Source: Saccharibacillus nicotianae (lineage in GTDB: Bacteria; Bacillota; Bacilli; Paenibacillales; Paenibacillaceae). Taken from it: a stretch of 64,000 nucleotides of DNA. The stretch spans positions 620,001 through 684,000 of the forward strand of contig NZ_JBHUGF010000010.1 of the NCBI RefSeq assembly GCF_042681745.1. Direction: 5' to 3'. The notes under the pieces were generated by a model. The model had not been told where the DNA came from. It saw nothing but the letters and a program-made list of their open reading frames with translations, and made no database searches. The position numbers and the translations under genes were made by a program. Shown in pieces: positions 52,807-62,095 of the stretch; the stretch's first letter is position 1, and each line of letters starts with the position of its first letter.

Positions 52807-52913
52807 AATCAATGTTCTATGCTAACGCTGATCTGTTAAAAGGATCAGCGTCTCTATATTGTAAAAAAGATGTGTATGTAGCAAAATATCTAATCCTTTA
52901 GGAGTGAAATGAT

Positions 52914-54392
52914 ATGTCTGCAAAAGGAAATCCGACAGATGTGGTAATGCCACAACTTGCGGAATCTCTTGTATCTGCAACAATTGCCAAATGGTTCAAA
53001 CAACCAGGAGAATCTGTAGATCAATATGAACCGATCTGTGAAGTCATTACCGATAAAGTTAACGCTGAGATTCCTTCTGTTTTAGAAGGTATTATGGGCG
53101 ATATTATTGCTTTAGAAGGTCAAGAGGTAGCTGTTGGTGAAGTGATCTGTCAAATTTATACCGAGCAAGCACCATCTGCTACTACTGAAGATATTTCTCC
53201 AGCTTCACCTGAAATTACAGTGCATGATGATCTACCTGCGGAGACGTTGGCAACACCAGCACCTTCTCAATCGGCATCACCTGTAGCATCAACACCGTCT
53301 GCACGTCCAGCAGTGGTAACTCAAAGTTCGGCTAATGCTAGTAATGGCGCGATGAGCGGACGTTATTCACCTGCTGTACAGTCGCTTGCCGCAGAACATG
53401 GTGTCAATTTGTCCGGTATTCAAGGTACAGGCGCAGGTGGACGTGTCACTCGTCGTGATGTGCTCAAAGCATTAGAAAATGGTACGGCTCATGCTCCTGT
53501 AGCATCAGCATCTAATAATAGCAATGCAGCAGAGCAAGCACCTTCAACAGCTAGCAATACAACCGCACCAACAGCGGCAAGTATGCCAGCGGCTTCTACA
53601 GAATACGAGGTGCGCCATTCTGGTATTCATTTATCGGAGACACCAGCTATTCCTAAGATCGTGATGGAAGAAGATCAAGCGAATCAATTAGGTCAAAGCG
53701 AACATTTGATCAATGTCACGCCTCTTCGTAATGCGATTGCACGTAATATGCGTCAAAGTGTATCCGAGATTCCGCATGCATGGACAATGATCGAAGTCGA
53801 TGTAACGAATCTAGTGATGCTACGCAACAAAGTAAAAGATGAATTCAAACGTAAAGAAGGCATCAACTTAACTTATCTATCGTTCTTACTCAAAGCGGTA
53901 GTCAATGCAATCAAAGATTATCCAATTATGAACTCCGTTTGGGCAGTAGATAAAATCATCGTCAAACGTGATATCAATATTGCGCTTGCTGTAGGAACAG
54001 AAGATTCAGTAATGACGCCTGTTATTCACAAAGCAGATCAAAAAAATATTGCTGGTCTTGCCCATGAAGTAGAAGATTTGGCACGTCGTACTCGTGATGG
54101 CAAGCTCAAATTGGATGATATGCAAGGCGGTACTTTTACAGTGAATAACACCGGTTCATTCGGTTCGATTCTGTCGTATCCGATTATTAACTATCCACAA
54201 GCAGCGATTTTGACTTTTGAATCGATTGTCAAAAAACCTGTCGTAATCAATGATATGATTGCGGTTCGTTCAATGGCGAATCTGTGCTTATCTTTAGATC
54301 ATCGTATTCTTGATGGTGTGATCTGTGGACGTTTCTTACAACGTGTGAAAGACAACCTGGAAAGCTATAATACCGATACAAAGTTGTATTAA
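52914..54392 (+). CDS. bkdB: Branched-chain 2-oxoacid dehydrogenase E2 (lipoamide acyltransferase)
   Basis: 492 residues. The N-terminal lipoyl domain has TDKVNAE with Lys48 as lipoylation site. An Ala/Pro/Ser-rich linker leads to a peripheral-subunit-binding domain (about 145-187, SPAVQSLAAEHGVNLSGI), a second long linker and the catalytic domain ending in LDHRILDGVICGRF. It produces isobutyryl-, isovaleryl- and 2-methylbutyryl-CoA, primers of branched fatty acids. lipB follows, matching its need for lipoylation. Confidence 0.95.
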   Translation: MSAKGNPTDVVMPQLAESLVSATIAKWFKQPGESVDQYEPICEVITDKVNAEIPSVLEGIMGDIIALEGQEVAVGEVICQIYTEQAPSATTEDISPASPEITVHDDLPAETLATPAPSQSASPVASTPSARPAVVTQSSANASNGAMSGRYSPAVQSLAAEHGVNLSGIQGTGAGGRVTRRDVLKALENGTAHAPVASASNNSNAAEQAPSTASNTTAPTAASMPAASTEYEVRHSGIHLSETPAIPKIVMEEDQANQLGQSEHLINVTPLRNAIARNMRQSVSEIPHAWTMIEVDVTNLVMLRNKVKDEFKRKEGINLTYLSFLLKAVVNAIKDYPIMNSVWAVDKIIVKRDINIALAVGTEDSVMTPVIHKADQKNIAGLAHEVEDLARRTRDGKLKLDDMQGGTFTVNNTGSFGSILSYPIINYPQAAILTFESIVKKPVVINDMIAVRSMANLCLSLDHRILDGVICGRFLQRVKDNLESYNTDTKLY

Positions 54393-54473
54393 GGACTTGA
54401 GTACGGTAAATTAAAGATAAGATAATTTGTAAAACACAATAGAATAGTCATCAGGGAAGGGACGTGTCTGCAT

Positions 54474-55157
54474 ATGAGTAAATTCATTCAAGTCTCCTAT
54501 ACGCCCTCGATGGATTACGCGCAAGCGTGGGAGAAGCAGAAGGAGATTGTTCGCGGGATTGATGCCGGTGAGCAAGAGGAACACCTTCTGCTTCTTCAGC
54601 ATCCACCGACGTATACCATCGGTTCTCAGCGTCATCCAGAACATTTGTTATGGAATGAACAAGAGCTGGCAGAGCGAGGCATCACACTGTTTCAGATTGA
54701 TCGAGGCGGAGATATTACATACCATGGACCAGGACAGTTAGTCGGTTACCCGATTCTACTGCTGGATGCCGCCAAAGGCATCGATCCTCATCGATATTTG
54801 AGAACACTGGAACAAGTCATTATTGATTATTTAGCAGAGCAAGGCATTGAAGCTGGACGCAAAGAAGAATACACCGGTGTATGGATCGGTGATCTCAAAA
54901 TCGCTGCGATAGGCATCAAATTTAATAAATGTCGTCATCGTAAAGGGTTTATTACCAGTCATGGATTTGCGTTTAATATTTCTTCGGGGATTCAAAATGA
55001 AGGATTTAGCGGTATAGTTCCATGTGGTATCGAGCAATATGGAGTGACTTCGCTTGAGGACATAACCGGCCGTACATTTAATGTTGAGCAAGTGGCTCAA
55101 GAGATTTTGCCACATTTTATGCGCCATTTTGAATATGCACAGCCGGACGAATCATAA
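54474..55157 (+). CDS. lipB: Octanoyl-[acyl carrier protein]:protein octanoyltransferase LipB
   Basis: 227 residues. RGGDITYHGPGQLVGYPIL, the catalytic lysine in LKIAAIGIKF (Lys142) and Cys184 in IVPCGI are all in place. It transfers octanoate from ACP to lipoyl domains. Its position right after bkdB suggests that it serves this complex. GGGAAGGGACGTGTCTGC precedes the ATG. Many Bacillales use LipM/LipL instead, so this true LipB-type enzyme is notable. Confidence 0.93.
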   Translation: MSKFIQVSYTPSMDYAQAWEKQKEIVRGIDAGEQEEHLLLLQHPPTYTIGSQRHPEHLLWNEQELAERGITLFQIDRGGDITYHGPGQLVGYPILLLDAAKGIDPHRYLRTLEQVIIDYLAEQGIEAGRKEEYTGVWIGDLKIAAIGIKFNKCRHRKGFITSHGFAFNISSGIQNEGFSGIVPCGIEQYGVTSLEDITGRTFNVEQVAQEILPHFMRHFEYAQPDES

Positions 55158-55160
55158 TCC

Positions 55161-55256
55161 TTATAAAAACGGTTGAATGACCATCAGTAGAGTAGAACCG
55201 ACCATTGCAATCAACATGATATAAATAAAGACTTTGAACCATTTTTTCTTTTCCAT
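55161..55256 (-). CDS. prli42: Prli42-type stressosome-associated mini-protein
   Basis: 31 residues: a basic start (MEKKKWFKVF), then the hydrophobic IYIMLIAMVGSTLLMVI, ending QPFL. The KxxxYxMLIAMVxSTLL pattern is that of Prli42, the membrane anchor that tethers the stressosome in Listeria and is conserved in Firmicutes. AAAGGAGTACACTT precedes the ATG at 55256. It is convergent with lipB. No stressosome genes lie in the window. Confidence 0.8.
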   Translation of the reverse strand: MEKKKWFKVFIYIMLIAMVGSTLLMVIQPFL

Positions 55257-55394
55257 AAGTGTACTCCTTTATATCTGTAAAATAGGGATTGGCAAACGTA
55301 CCAATCCATCTCATCATACCGATTATAAGGCTATTTTGCAAAAGGGAGTACGCTAATATGTGTATATTTACGTAAACTCAAAGGGGCGAATATT

Positions 55395-56534
55395 GTGATA
55401 GTGGAATCTCGTTTAATCGAAGAATTTAAAGAACTTGTACAAATCGATAGTGAAACCAAACAAGAACGTGCGATAGCCGATCATTTGACAGAAAAGCTAG
55501 TCGCGCTTGGATTCACTGTTATCGAAGATGAATCGGCTGCCAAAACAGGTCATGCGGCAGGTAACTTGATCGCAACATTGCCTGCTAATACAGGCAAATC
55601 GATTCCTAAATTATTTTTCACTTCTCATATGGATACGGTAAAGCCTGGAATTGGTATTGTGCCTGTTATCGATGAAGCTGGTTATATCACAAGCTCTACC
55701 GATACGATTTTAGGAGCAGATGACAAAGCAGGTATCGCTGCTCTTTTTGAAATGATTCGTGTCTTAAAAGAACAACAGATCGAGCATGGACAGATTCAAT
55801 TAATTATTACGGCTGGTGAAGAATCAGGTCTGATGGGTGCGCGTTCGATGGATTCGTCTTTGGTCGATGCAGATTTTGGATATGCGCTTGATTCCAATGG
55901 AACCGTAGGTACGATAGCTGTGGCTGCACCTACACAAGCACGCATTGTGATGGAGATTTTCGGTAAGTCTGCTCATGCAGGCGTGAATCCTGAAGATGGC
56001 ATCAGTGCGATTCAAGTAGCAGGCAAAGCAATCTCACGTATGAAATTAGGACGGATCGATCATGAGACAACTGCGAATATTGGTAAATTTGAAGGCGGCG
56101 AAGCGACTAATGTCATTTGCGACTATGCGCGTTTGGAAGCAGAAGCACGCAGTCTGGTGCATGAGAAAGTAGAAGCACAGTTAGCAGCGATGAAGCAATC
56201 TCTGGAGAGCACATGTGCAGATTTTGGCGCGACAGGTAAATTTCAAAGCGTGATCGTCTATCCGGGCTTCAAATTTACAGAAGACGATGCAGTAGTACAA
56301 TTAGCGCAACGTGCCGCTAGTAAATTAGGTGTGCCTAACGATATTTTCCATACTGGCGGAGGTAGTGACGCTAATATCTTCAATAGCTTTGGGATTCCGA
56401 CAGCGAATCTAGCGGTAGGGTACGAATTTATTCATACGACAGATGAGCGTATTCACAAAGACGAATTGATTCGAGCTGCTCATCTTGTTACAGAAATTGT
56501 ACGTGAGACCGCTCAATTGACAGAGTGGAAATAA
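55395..56534 (+). CDS. M20-family peptidase, PepT/YqjE-like
   Basis: 379 residues. The zinc-ligand motifs are FFTSHMDTVKPG and TILGADDKAGIAAL, the catalytic glutamate is in TAGEESGLMGA, and a distal histidine is in FIHTTDERIHKDEL. The lid domain (GKSAHAGVNPEDGISAI) is typical of tripeptidase T-like enzymes. It probably trims small peptides in the cytoplasm. It starts with GTG after AAGGGGCGAATATT, followed by nudF as in B. subtilis synteny. Confidence 0.9.
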   Translation: MIVESRLIEEFKELVQIDSETKQERAIADHLTEKLVALGFTVIEDESAAKTGHAAGNLIATLPANTGKSIPKLFFTSHMDTVKPGIGIVPVIDEAGYITSSTDTILGADDKAGIAALFEMIRVLKEQQIEHGQIQLIITAGEESGLMGARSMDSSLVDADFGYALDSNGTVGTIAVAAPTQARIVMEIFGKSAHAGVNPEDGISAIQVAGKAISRMKLGRIDHETTANIGKFEGGEATNVICDYARLEAEARSLVHEKVEAQLAAMKQSLESTCADFGATGKFQSVIVYPGFKFTEDDAVVQLAQRAASKLGVPNDIFHTGGGSDANIFNSFGIPTANLAVGYEFIHTTDERIHKDELIRAAHLVTEIVRETAQLTEWK

Positions 56535-56578
56535 GAAGATACAGCAGTCAACGATAAACGATAAGTGGAGGAATTGAA

Positions 56579-57139
56579 ATGACAGCGAATAAAGCATTAG
56601 ACGAAATCACACTGTCCACCGAATCTATCTTTGAAGGGAAAATTATCTCTTTACAAGTGGATACTGTACAACTTCCCAATGGCAATACCAGTAAACGTGA
56701 GATTGTTCGTCATCCAGGAGCTGTAGCTGTACTGGCAATTCATAATGATCGTATGCTTGTGGTAGAGCAATATCGTCAAGCATTAGGTCGGACAGAAGTG
56801 GAAGTTCCTGCTGGCAAATTGGAAAAAGGGGAACAACCAGAGGAAGCGATCAAACGTGAACTGGAAGAAGAAACCGGATATCGTTGTGAGCAAGTGACAT
56901 TGCTGAACTCTTTTTATACATCACCAGGATTTGCAGATGAGATTATTCATCTGTATCTAGCTGAAAATCTACAAACAGGTGAACTGAATCCAGACGAAGA
57001 TGAATTTCTAGAGATCACTGAAATTACATTAGAAGAAGCGTATGAGCAGATTCGTGATGGACGTATTAGCGATGCGAAAACGATTATGGCGGTACAAGCT
57101 TGGCATCTGATCAAAGTGACAGGAAAAGCAAGTCTGTGA
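56579..57139 (+). CDS. nudF: ADP-ribose pyrophosphatase (Nudix)
   Basis: 186 residues. The Nudix box spans GKLEKGEQPEEAIKRELEEE and continues into TGY, with the metal-binding glutamates intact. The N-terminal strand-rich segment is typical of ADP-ribose pyrophosphatases. It hydrolyses ADP-ribose to AMP and ribose-5-phosphate. TGGAGGAATTGAA precedes the ATG. Its end overlaps the start of the EndoQ-like gene. Confidence 0.93.
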   Translation: MTANKALDEITLSTESIFEGKIISLQVDTVQLPNGNTSKREIVRHPGAVAVLAIHNDRMLVVEQYRQALGRTEVEVPAGKLEKGEQPEEAIKRELEEETGYRCEQVTLLNSFYTSPGFADEIIHLYLAENLQTGELNPDEDEFLEITEITLEEAYEQIRDGRISDAKTIMAVQAWHLIKVTGKASL

Positions 57140-58320
57140 GTGAATTGCAATCGGTCTACGCTGATCTTCATATTCATATCGGTAGAAGTGAAGATGGACA
57201 GCCGGTGAAGATCAGTGGTAGCCGTAATCTGACTTTTGCTAATATTGCCAAAGAATCTTCAGAACGCAAAGGAATCGGCTTAACAGGCATTATCGATTGT
57301 CATTCTCCTGGCGTACAACAAGATATTCGTAACTATATTGCTAGCGGTGAAATGGTTGAAGTGCCGGGTGGAGGTATTCGTTATCAGGATACAACGATTC
57401 TACTCGGTTCAGAGATTGAGATACGTGAACCTGGTTATCATGAAGCGCATGTATTGGTCTATTTTCGTGATCTAGCTACGATAACTGATTTTAGTCAATG
57501 GATGAGCAAGCATATGAAAAATGTTCAGTTAAGCTCTCAACGTCTACATGTATCGTTTCATGAATTACAAGAACAGGTAAAACAACGCAACGGTATTTTT
57601 ATGCCTGCACATATGTTCACTCCACATAAAGGAATCTATGGAAGTACTGTAGCACGTATGAGTGAAGTGCTAGACTTGAATAAGATCGATGGTGGAGAAC
57701 TAGGATTAAGTGCTGATACCACGATGTCGAGTTATATTAGTGAACTGGATCGCTATCCACTACTGACCAATTCAGATGCGCATTCACTTGGCAAAATCGG
57801 ACGGGAATACAATATCTTTGCGATGCGTGAAGCGAGTTTTGATGAATGGGTAGCTGTACTGCGAGGAGAAGAAGGACGTCATATTATTGCCAATTATGGA
57901 CTTGATCCTAGACTTGGCAAATATCACCGTACGTATTGTACGAATTGCAATAGTATTATAGACGATGCTTCACCTGCTATTGAGCGTTGTCCTTATTGTG
58001 GTAGCACCAAATTAACAGTAGGCGTGATGGATCGGATTCTTCAGATTGCAGATCGAGAACAACCTGTCGTTGCTCCTCATCGTCCTCCATATCATTATCA
58101 GGTGCCACTGTCGTTTATTCCAGGCTTAGGGCCTGCGAAGATGAACCGTTTGCTAGCACAATACGGTACAGAGATGAACATTTTACACCAGACTTCGATC
58201 AAGCAATTAACAGATGTTGTAGGTGCTGAAATTGCTTTGTCGATTGTACAAGCAAGAAGCGGAGAGCTACAGTTAAGCTCGGGTGGCGGCGGAACATATG
58301 GCAAAGTCATGACGAAGTGA
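57136..58320 (+). CDS. Endonuclease Q-family PHP-domain protein
   Basis: About 394 residues. The N-terminal PHP domain has VYADLHIHIGR and GIIDCHSPGVQ, TNSDAHSLGKIG follows, then a zinc finger CTNCNSII...CPYCGS (about 270-300) and a C-terminal helix-hairpin-helix (SFIPGLGPAKMNRLLAQYG). EndoQ enzymes nick DNA 5' to deaminated bases. The GTG at 57136 overlaps the nudF stop (GTGA). In B. subtilis spoIIM comes next; here fur does. Confidence 0.85.
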   Translation: MSELQSVYADLHIHIGRSEDGQPVKISGSRNLTFANIAKESSERKGIGLTGIIDCHSPGVQQDIRNYIASGEMVEVPGGGIRYQDTTILLGSEIEIREPGYHEAHVLVYFRDLATITDFSQWMSKHMKNVQLSSQRLHVSFHELQEQVKQRNGIFMPAHMFTPHKGIYGSTVARMSEVLDLNKIDGGELGLSADTTMSSYISELDRYPLLTNSDAHSLGKIGREYNIFAMREASFDEWVAVLRGEEGRHIIANYGLDPRLGKYHRTYCTNCNSIIDDASPAIERCPYCGSTKLTVGVMDRILQIADREQPVVAPHRPPYHYQVPLSFIPGLGPAKMNRLLAQYGTEMNILHQTSIKQLTDVVGAEIALSIVQARSGELQLSSGGGGTYGKVMTK

Positions 58321-58393
58321 CATCATAGCAGATTGACCTGATAAACTTAGAGATTTGCTTTGAATTGCAGGCAGACACACCTGTTCTAAAAAG

Positions 58394-58424
58394 TTTGACT
58401 TTGTCAAAGAATTCCCCCTATAAT
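58394..58424 (+). promoter_or_regulatory. fur promoter with short inverted repeat
   Basis: TTGACT at 58395-58400, an 18-base spacer and TATAAT at 58419-58424. TTTGAC-TTT-GTCAAA at 58394-58408 is a perfect dyad overlapping the -35 box and could be a repressor site. Confidence 0.6.
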
Positions 58425-58477
58425 AATAGAAGTGAGCATTTACACGATGCAGTGATTTCCACAGGGGGAGGTATAGA

Positions 58478-58951
58478 ATGGAAGCACGGATCGATAAAAT
58501 TAAACAACAATTGCAATCCAAAGGTTATAAATTAACGCCCCAGCGGGAAGCCACCGTTCGAGTGCTTCTTGAGAATGAAGAAGATCATCTGAGTGCAGAG
58601 GATGTCTTTATGTTAGTGAAGCAAAAAGCTCCCGAAATCGGTCTTGCCACTGTTTACCGTACCCTTGAGCTTCTGAGTGAACTGCATGTCGTGGAAAAAA
58701 TCAACTTCGGTGACGGTGTAGCGCGTTATGATTTGCGTACCGACACCAGCAAGCACCATCATCATCATCTTATATGTGTGCAATGCGGAAGTATGGATGA
58801 GATCCGCGAAGATTGGCTAGGACCACTGGAAGAACGACTGGATAAAGAATTCGATTTTACGGTTCTGGACCATAGACTCGATTTTTACGGAATTTGCTAC
58901 CGTTGTAAAGACAAAAACGATAGCAATCAAGACCAACAACCTGACAACTAA
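58478..58951 (+). CDS. fur: Ferric uptake regulator Fur
   Basis: 157 residues. An N-terminal winged helix (KLTPQREATVRVLLENEEDHLSAEDVF) precedes the dimerisation domain with HHHHHLICVQCG and a second CxxC (CYRCK), the structural zinc and regulatory metal sites. It represses iron uptake genes. The ATG follows AGGGGGAGGTATAGA. It is placed between the EndoQ gene and xerD. The small spoIIM and yqzK genes common in this order in Bacillus are absent. Confidence 0.94.
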   Translation: MEARIDKIKQQLQSKGYKLTPQREATVRVLLENEEDHLSAEDVFMLVKQKAPEIGLATVYRTLELLSELHVVEKINFGDGVARYDLRTDTSKHHHHHLICVQCGSMDEIREDWLGPLEERLDKEFDFTVLDHRLDFYGICYRCKDKNDSNQDQQPDN

Positions 58952-58963
58952 AATGGATACCAG

Positions 58964-59006
58964 AGACTCTCGCCCGATATTTGGCTGTTCGGGAGGGAGT
59001 CTTTTT
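58964..59006 (+). terminator. Rho-independent terminator after fur
   Basis: GACTCTCGCCCG pairs with CGGGAGGGAGTC and a TTTTT run follows. Confidence 0.8.
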
Positions 59007-59041
59007 GCCGTAACCATTCCTATGAAGGGACCTGATTTCCG

Positions 59042-59941
59042 ATGAATGAATATTTGCAGACGTTTATCCGATATTTAGCCGAAGAAAAAGCACTATCTCG
59101 AAATACGTTAGAATCGTATCAACGTGACTTAAATCAATTTCTAGAATTTGCCAAACAGCGCGACTTACAGGCGCCAGATCAAATTCGTAAAACACATATC
59201 GCTCTTTTTTTAGGAGAAATGAGACAAATGGGAAGAGCATCGTCCACGATTACGCGGATGACCGTTTCAATTCGTTCATTTTGTCATCATCTTGTAAGAG
59301 AAGGGATTATTCAGCAAGATCCTTCAGTACATATGGAAGCGCCCAAAGCAGAAAAGCGTCTACCGAATGTAATGACGATCGAACAAGTAGGACATTTAAT
59401 CGATGCGCCTGATCGTCATTCACCACAAGGCAGACGTGATCGTGCAATGTTAGAAATGTTGTATGCTACAGGCATCCGCGTTTCTGAATTAATATCGGTC
59501 AATGTAGATGATGTGCGTCTGGATTTGAAGTTTTTGCGCTGTGCGAACAATGCAGGCAAAGAACGAATTATTCCAATCACAGGTGTCACAGCGAAGCGTG
59601 TAGGTGAATATATAGAACAGGGTCGTCAGCAACTTATTCGTAATCATCCTGAAGAACTGGCACTCTTTGTGAATCAGCTTGGCACAAGACTTACACGACA
59701 AGGCTTTTGGAAAATTATCAAAAAGTATGCTCGTGAAGCTGGAATAGAAGCAGATATTACACCTCATACGTTGCGTCATTCTTTTGCGACTCATCTGTTG
59801 GAGAGCGGAGCCGATTTGCGTTCGGTGCAAGAAATGTTAGGACATGCTGATATTTCGACAACTCAGATTTACACACAGGTATCCAAAAAGAATATGAAAG
59901 ATGTATATGAAGCTCATCATCCGCGTGCCAATGTAACCTGA
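59042..59941 (+). CDS. xerD: Tyrosine recombinase XerD
   Basis: 299 residues. The N-terminal SAM-like core-binding domain precedes the catalytic domain with arginine in YATGIRVSEL, TPHTLRHSFATHLLESGADL (His-x-x-Arg), the GHADISTTQIYT histidine and the nucleophilic tyrosine. With XerC (CodV) it resolves chromosome dimers at dif. The gene order fur-xerD-deoB-punA is the conserved Bacillales arrangement, so this is the housekeeping enzyme and not a mobile integrase. Confidence 0.94.
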   Translation: MNEYLQTFIRYLAEEKALSRNTLESYQRDLNQFLEFAKQRDLQAPDQIRKTHIALFLGEMRQMGRASSTITRMTVSIRSFCHHLVREGIIQQDPSVHMEAPKAEKRLPNVMTIEQVGHLIDAPDRHSPQGRRDRAMLEMLYATGIRVSELISVNVDDVRLDLKFLRCANNAGKERIIPITGVTAKRVGEYIEQGRQQLIRNHPEELALFVNQLGTRLTRQGFWKIIKKYAREAGIEADITPHTLRHSFATHLLESGADLRSVQEMLGHADISTTQIYTQVSKKNMKDVYEAHHPRANVT

Positions 59942-59969
59942 TTCACTATAGAATAGGGAGGCATTGATC

Positions 59970-61160
59970 ATGACACAATCAGACACACGTTTTAAACGTA
60001 TTAGCGTTATTGTAATGGATAGCGTAGGTATCGGTGAATTACCTGATGCATCGAAATTCGGTGATAAAGGTGCACATACATTAGGTCATATTTTGGAGCA
60101 AGTTCCAGATATTCAGCTTCCTCATTTGCAACAATTGGGGCTGGCGAATATTACGTCTTTGGCGCCACTTGAACCGGTAGAACAACCACAAGCTTATTAT
60201 GGCAAACTGGCACAAACTTCTATCGGCAAAGATACGATGACCGGTCATTGGGAAATGATGGGTTTACAAATAGGTTCTCCTTTTAATACGTATCCGCATG
60301 GGTTCCCTCAGGATCTAATTACCGAACTAGAAAAGCTTACCGGTAGACGTGTAATCGGTAACAAATCAGGTGCAGGGCTAGATATGATTGAACAGTATGG
60401 CGAAGAACAGATGAAAAGTGGAGCATGGATTATTTACACATCTGCGGATAGTGTAATGCAGATAGCGGCTCATGAAGATATTATTCCACTTCATAAATTG
60501 TATGAAGCTTGCAAAATAGCACGTCAGCTTACAATGTCACCTGAACATTCGGTTGGACGCATTATTGCTCGTCCTTATCGCGGAGAACCCGGACAATTTG
60601 TACGTACAGCAAATCGTCGTGATTTTGCAGTGAATCCGCCAGAGCCTACAGTATTGAATACGTTGCAGAACTTTGGATATGATGTTATTTCAGTCGGTAA
60701 AATCAACGATATTTTCTCCGGTCATGGCATTACAGCGACTCATCCGACCAAAGGAAATGAACATGGGATTCAAGTGACTACAAACTTGTTGCGACAGGAC
60801 TTTAACGGATTATTATTTACCAATCTGATTGATTTTGATTCGTTATATGGACATCGTCGTGATCCACTGGGATATGCCAAAGCATTAGAGCAATTCGATC
60901 AAGCTTTGCCTAAAATGTTATCTGCGATAGGTGAACAAGATTTGCTGATTATTACCGCAGATCATGGGAATGATCCGGTGCATAAAGGAACCGATCATAC
61001 ACGCGAGTATGTACCTTTATTAGTCTATAGTCCATCTCTTCAACAGAGTGCTGATCTAGGGATTCGGGCGACGTATAGTGATATTGGTGCAACGATTGCC
61101 GATAATTTTAGAACAGGTGGGCCGTTGCATGGAGAAAGCTTTTTAGATAAATTAAAATAA
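59970..61160 (+). CDS. deoB: Phosphopentomutase
   Basis: 396 residues of the alkaline-phosphatase-like fold. Metal sites are visible in VIVMDSVGIGELPD, DTMTGHWEMMG and ITADHGNDPVHKGTDHTRE. It interconverts ribose (or deoxyribose) 1- and 5-phosphates. The ATG at 59970 follows AGGGAGGCATTGATC; a TTG at 59964 lies too near that site. It works with punA downstream in nucleoside salvage. Confidence 0.96.
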   Translation: MTQSDTRFKRISVIVMDSVGIGELPDASKFGDKGAHTLGHILEQVPDIQLPHLQQLGLANITSLAPLEPVEQPQAYYGKLAQTSIGKDTMTGHWEMMGLQIGSPFNTYPHGFPQDLITELEKLTGRRVIGNKSGAGLDMIEQYGEEQMKSGAWIIYTSADSVMQIAAHEDIIPLHKLYEACKIARQLTMSPEHSVGRIIARPYRGEPGQFVRTANRRDFAVNPPEPTVLNTLQNFGYDVISVGKINDIFSGHGITATHPTKGNEHGIQVTTNLLRQDFNGLLFTNLIDFDSLYGHRRDPLGYAKALEQFDQALPKMLSAIGEQDLLIITADHGNDPVHKGTDHTREYVPLLVYSPSLQQSADLGIRATYSDIGATIADNFRTGGPLHGESFLDKLK

Positions 61161-61233
61161 CATGTACACTACTATGTATATAGTAACGTGCAGTCATTTT
61201 ATACATGAATAGATATTCAAGGAGGATATATTA

Positions 61234-62058
61234 ATGACAACTATTACTCAAGCAACGATTCAAGAAGCAGCAGCTTATATTCGTAGTCAAAGTGATATCA
61301 AACCAGAGATCGGATTGATTTTGGGTTCAGGATTAGGTATTTTAGCAGATTTGATCGAAGATAGCGTAGCGATTGATTATCATCATATTCCACATTTTCC
61401 TGTATCTACAGTCGAAGGTCATGAAGGCGAATTGTTATTAGGTACGATTCAAGGTCGCCCTGTAGTGATGATGAAAGGTCGCTTCCATATGTACGAAGGA
61501 TACGGCCCGGAAGTCACAGCATTCCCTGTACGTGTGATGAAAGAATTGGGAATTTCTACATTGCTTGTTACGAATGCAGCCGGTGGAGTGAATACTTCCT
61601 ATGAGCCAGGGGATCTAATGGTACTTAGCGATCATTTGAATATGACAGGTCGTAACCCGTTGATCGGCCCAAATGATTCTGCGCTAGGCGTACGTTTCCC
61701 AGATATGTCTGAAGCTTACAGCCGTCGTCTACGTGCTGTATTCAAAGAAACAGCAGCGCAACAAGGGTTAAAAGTTCAAGAAGGTGTCTATGCTGGATTG
61801 CTTGGGCCAACATATGAAACGCCTGCTGAGATCGTTATGTTGCGTACATTGGGTGCAGATGCTGTCGGTATGTCTACAGTGTCAGAAACGATTGTAGCGC
61901 GTCATGCAGGGATCGAAGTATTGGGTATTTCTTGTATTACGAATATGGCAGCAGGTATTTTAGATCAACCGTTGTCCCATGATGAAGTCATGGAGACGGC
62001 TGATCGTGTACGTGATCAGTTCTTGAAATTGGTACTGGCTATTATTCCTCAAATGTAA
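61234..62058 (+). CDS. punA: Purine nucleoside phosphorylase
   Basis: 274 residues of the trimeric PNP family. GLILGSGLGIL, GRFHMYEGYGP, VTNAAGGVNTSYEPGDLM and GLLGPTYETPAE are diagnostic. It splits guanosine and inosine into base plus ribose-1-phosphate, which deoB then uses. CAAGGAGGATATATTA precedes the ATG. In spore-forming relatives dacF and the spoIIA-sigF operon come next; here they are missing. Confidence 0.96.
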   Translation: MTTITQATIQEAAAYIRSQSDIKPEIGLILGSGLGILADLIEDSVAIDYHHIPHFPVSTVEGHEGELLLGTIQGRPVVMMKGRFHMYEGYGPEVTAFPVRVMKELGISTLLVTNAAGGVNTSYEPGDLMVLSDHLNMTGRNPLIGPNDSALGVRFPDMSEAYSRRLRAVFKETAAQQGLKVQEGVYAGLLGPTYETPAEIVMLRTLGADAVGMSTVSETIVARHAGIEVLGISCITNMAAGILDQPLSHDEVMETADRVRDQFLKLVLAIIPQM

Positions 62059-62095
62059 TTGTTGTGGGGGGATTTTGAAAATGACTGGGGTGGGA

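Noticed and set aside
59042..59941. Tyrosine recombinase as a sign of a mobile element
   Set aside because: Motifs and the conserved fur-xerD-deoB-punA order identify the housekeeping XerD.
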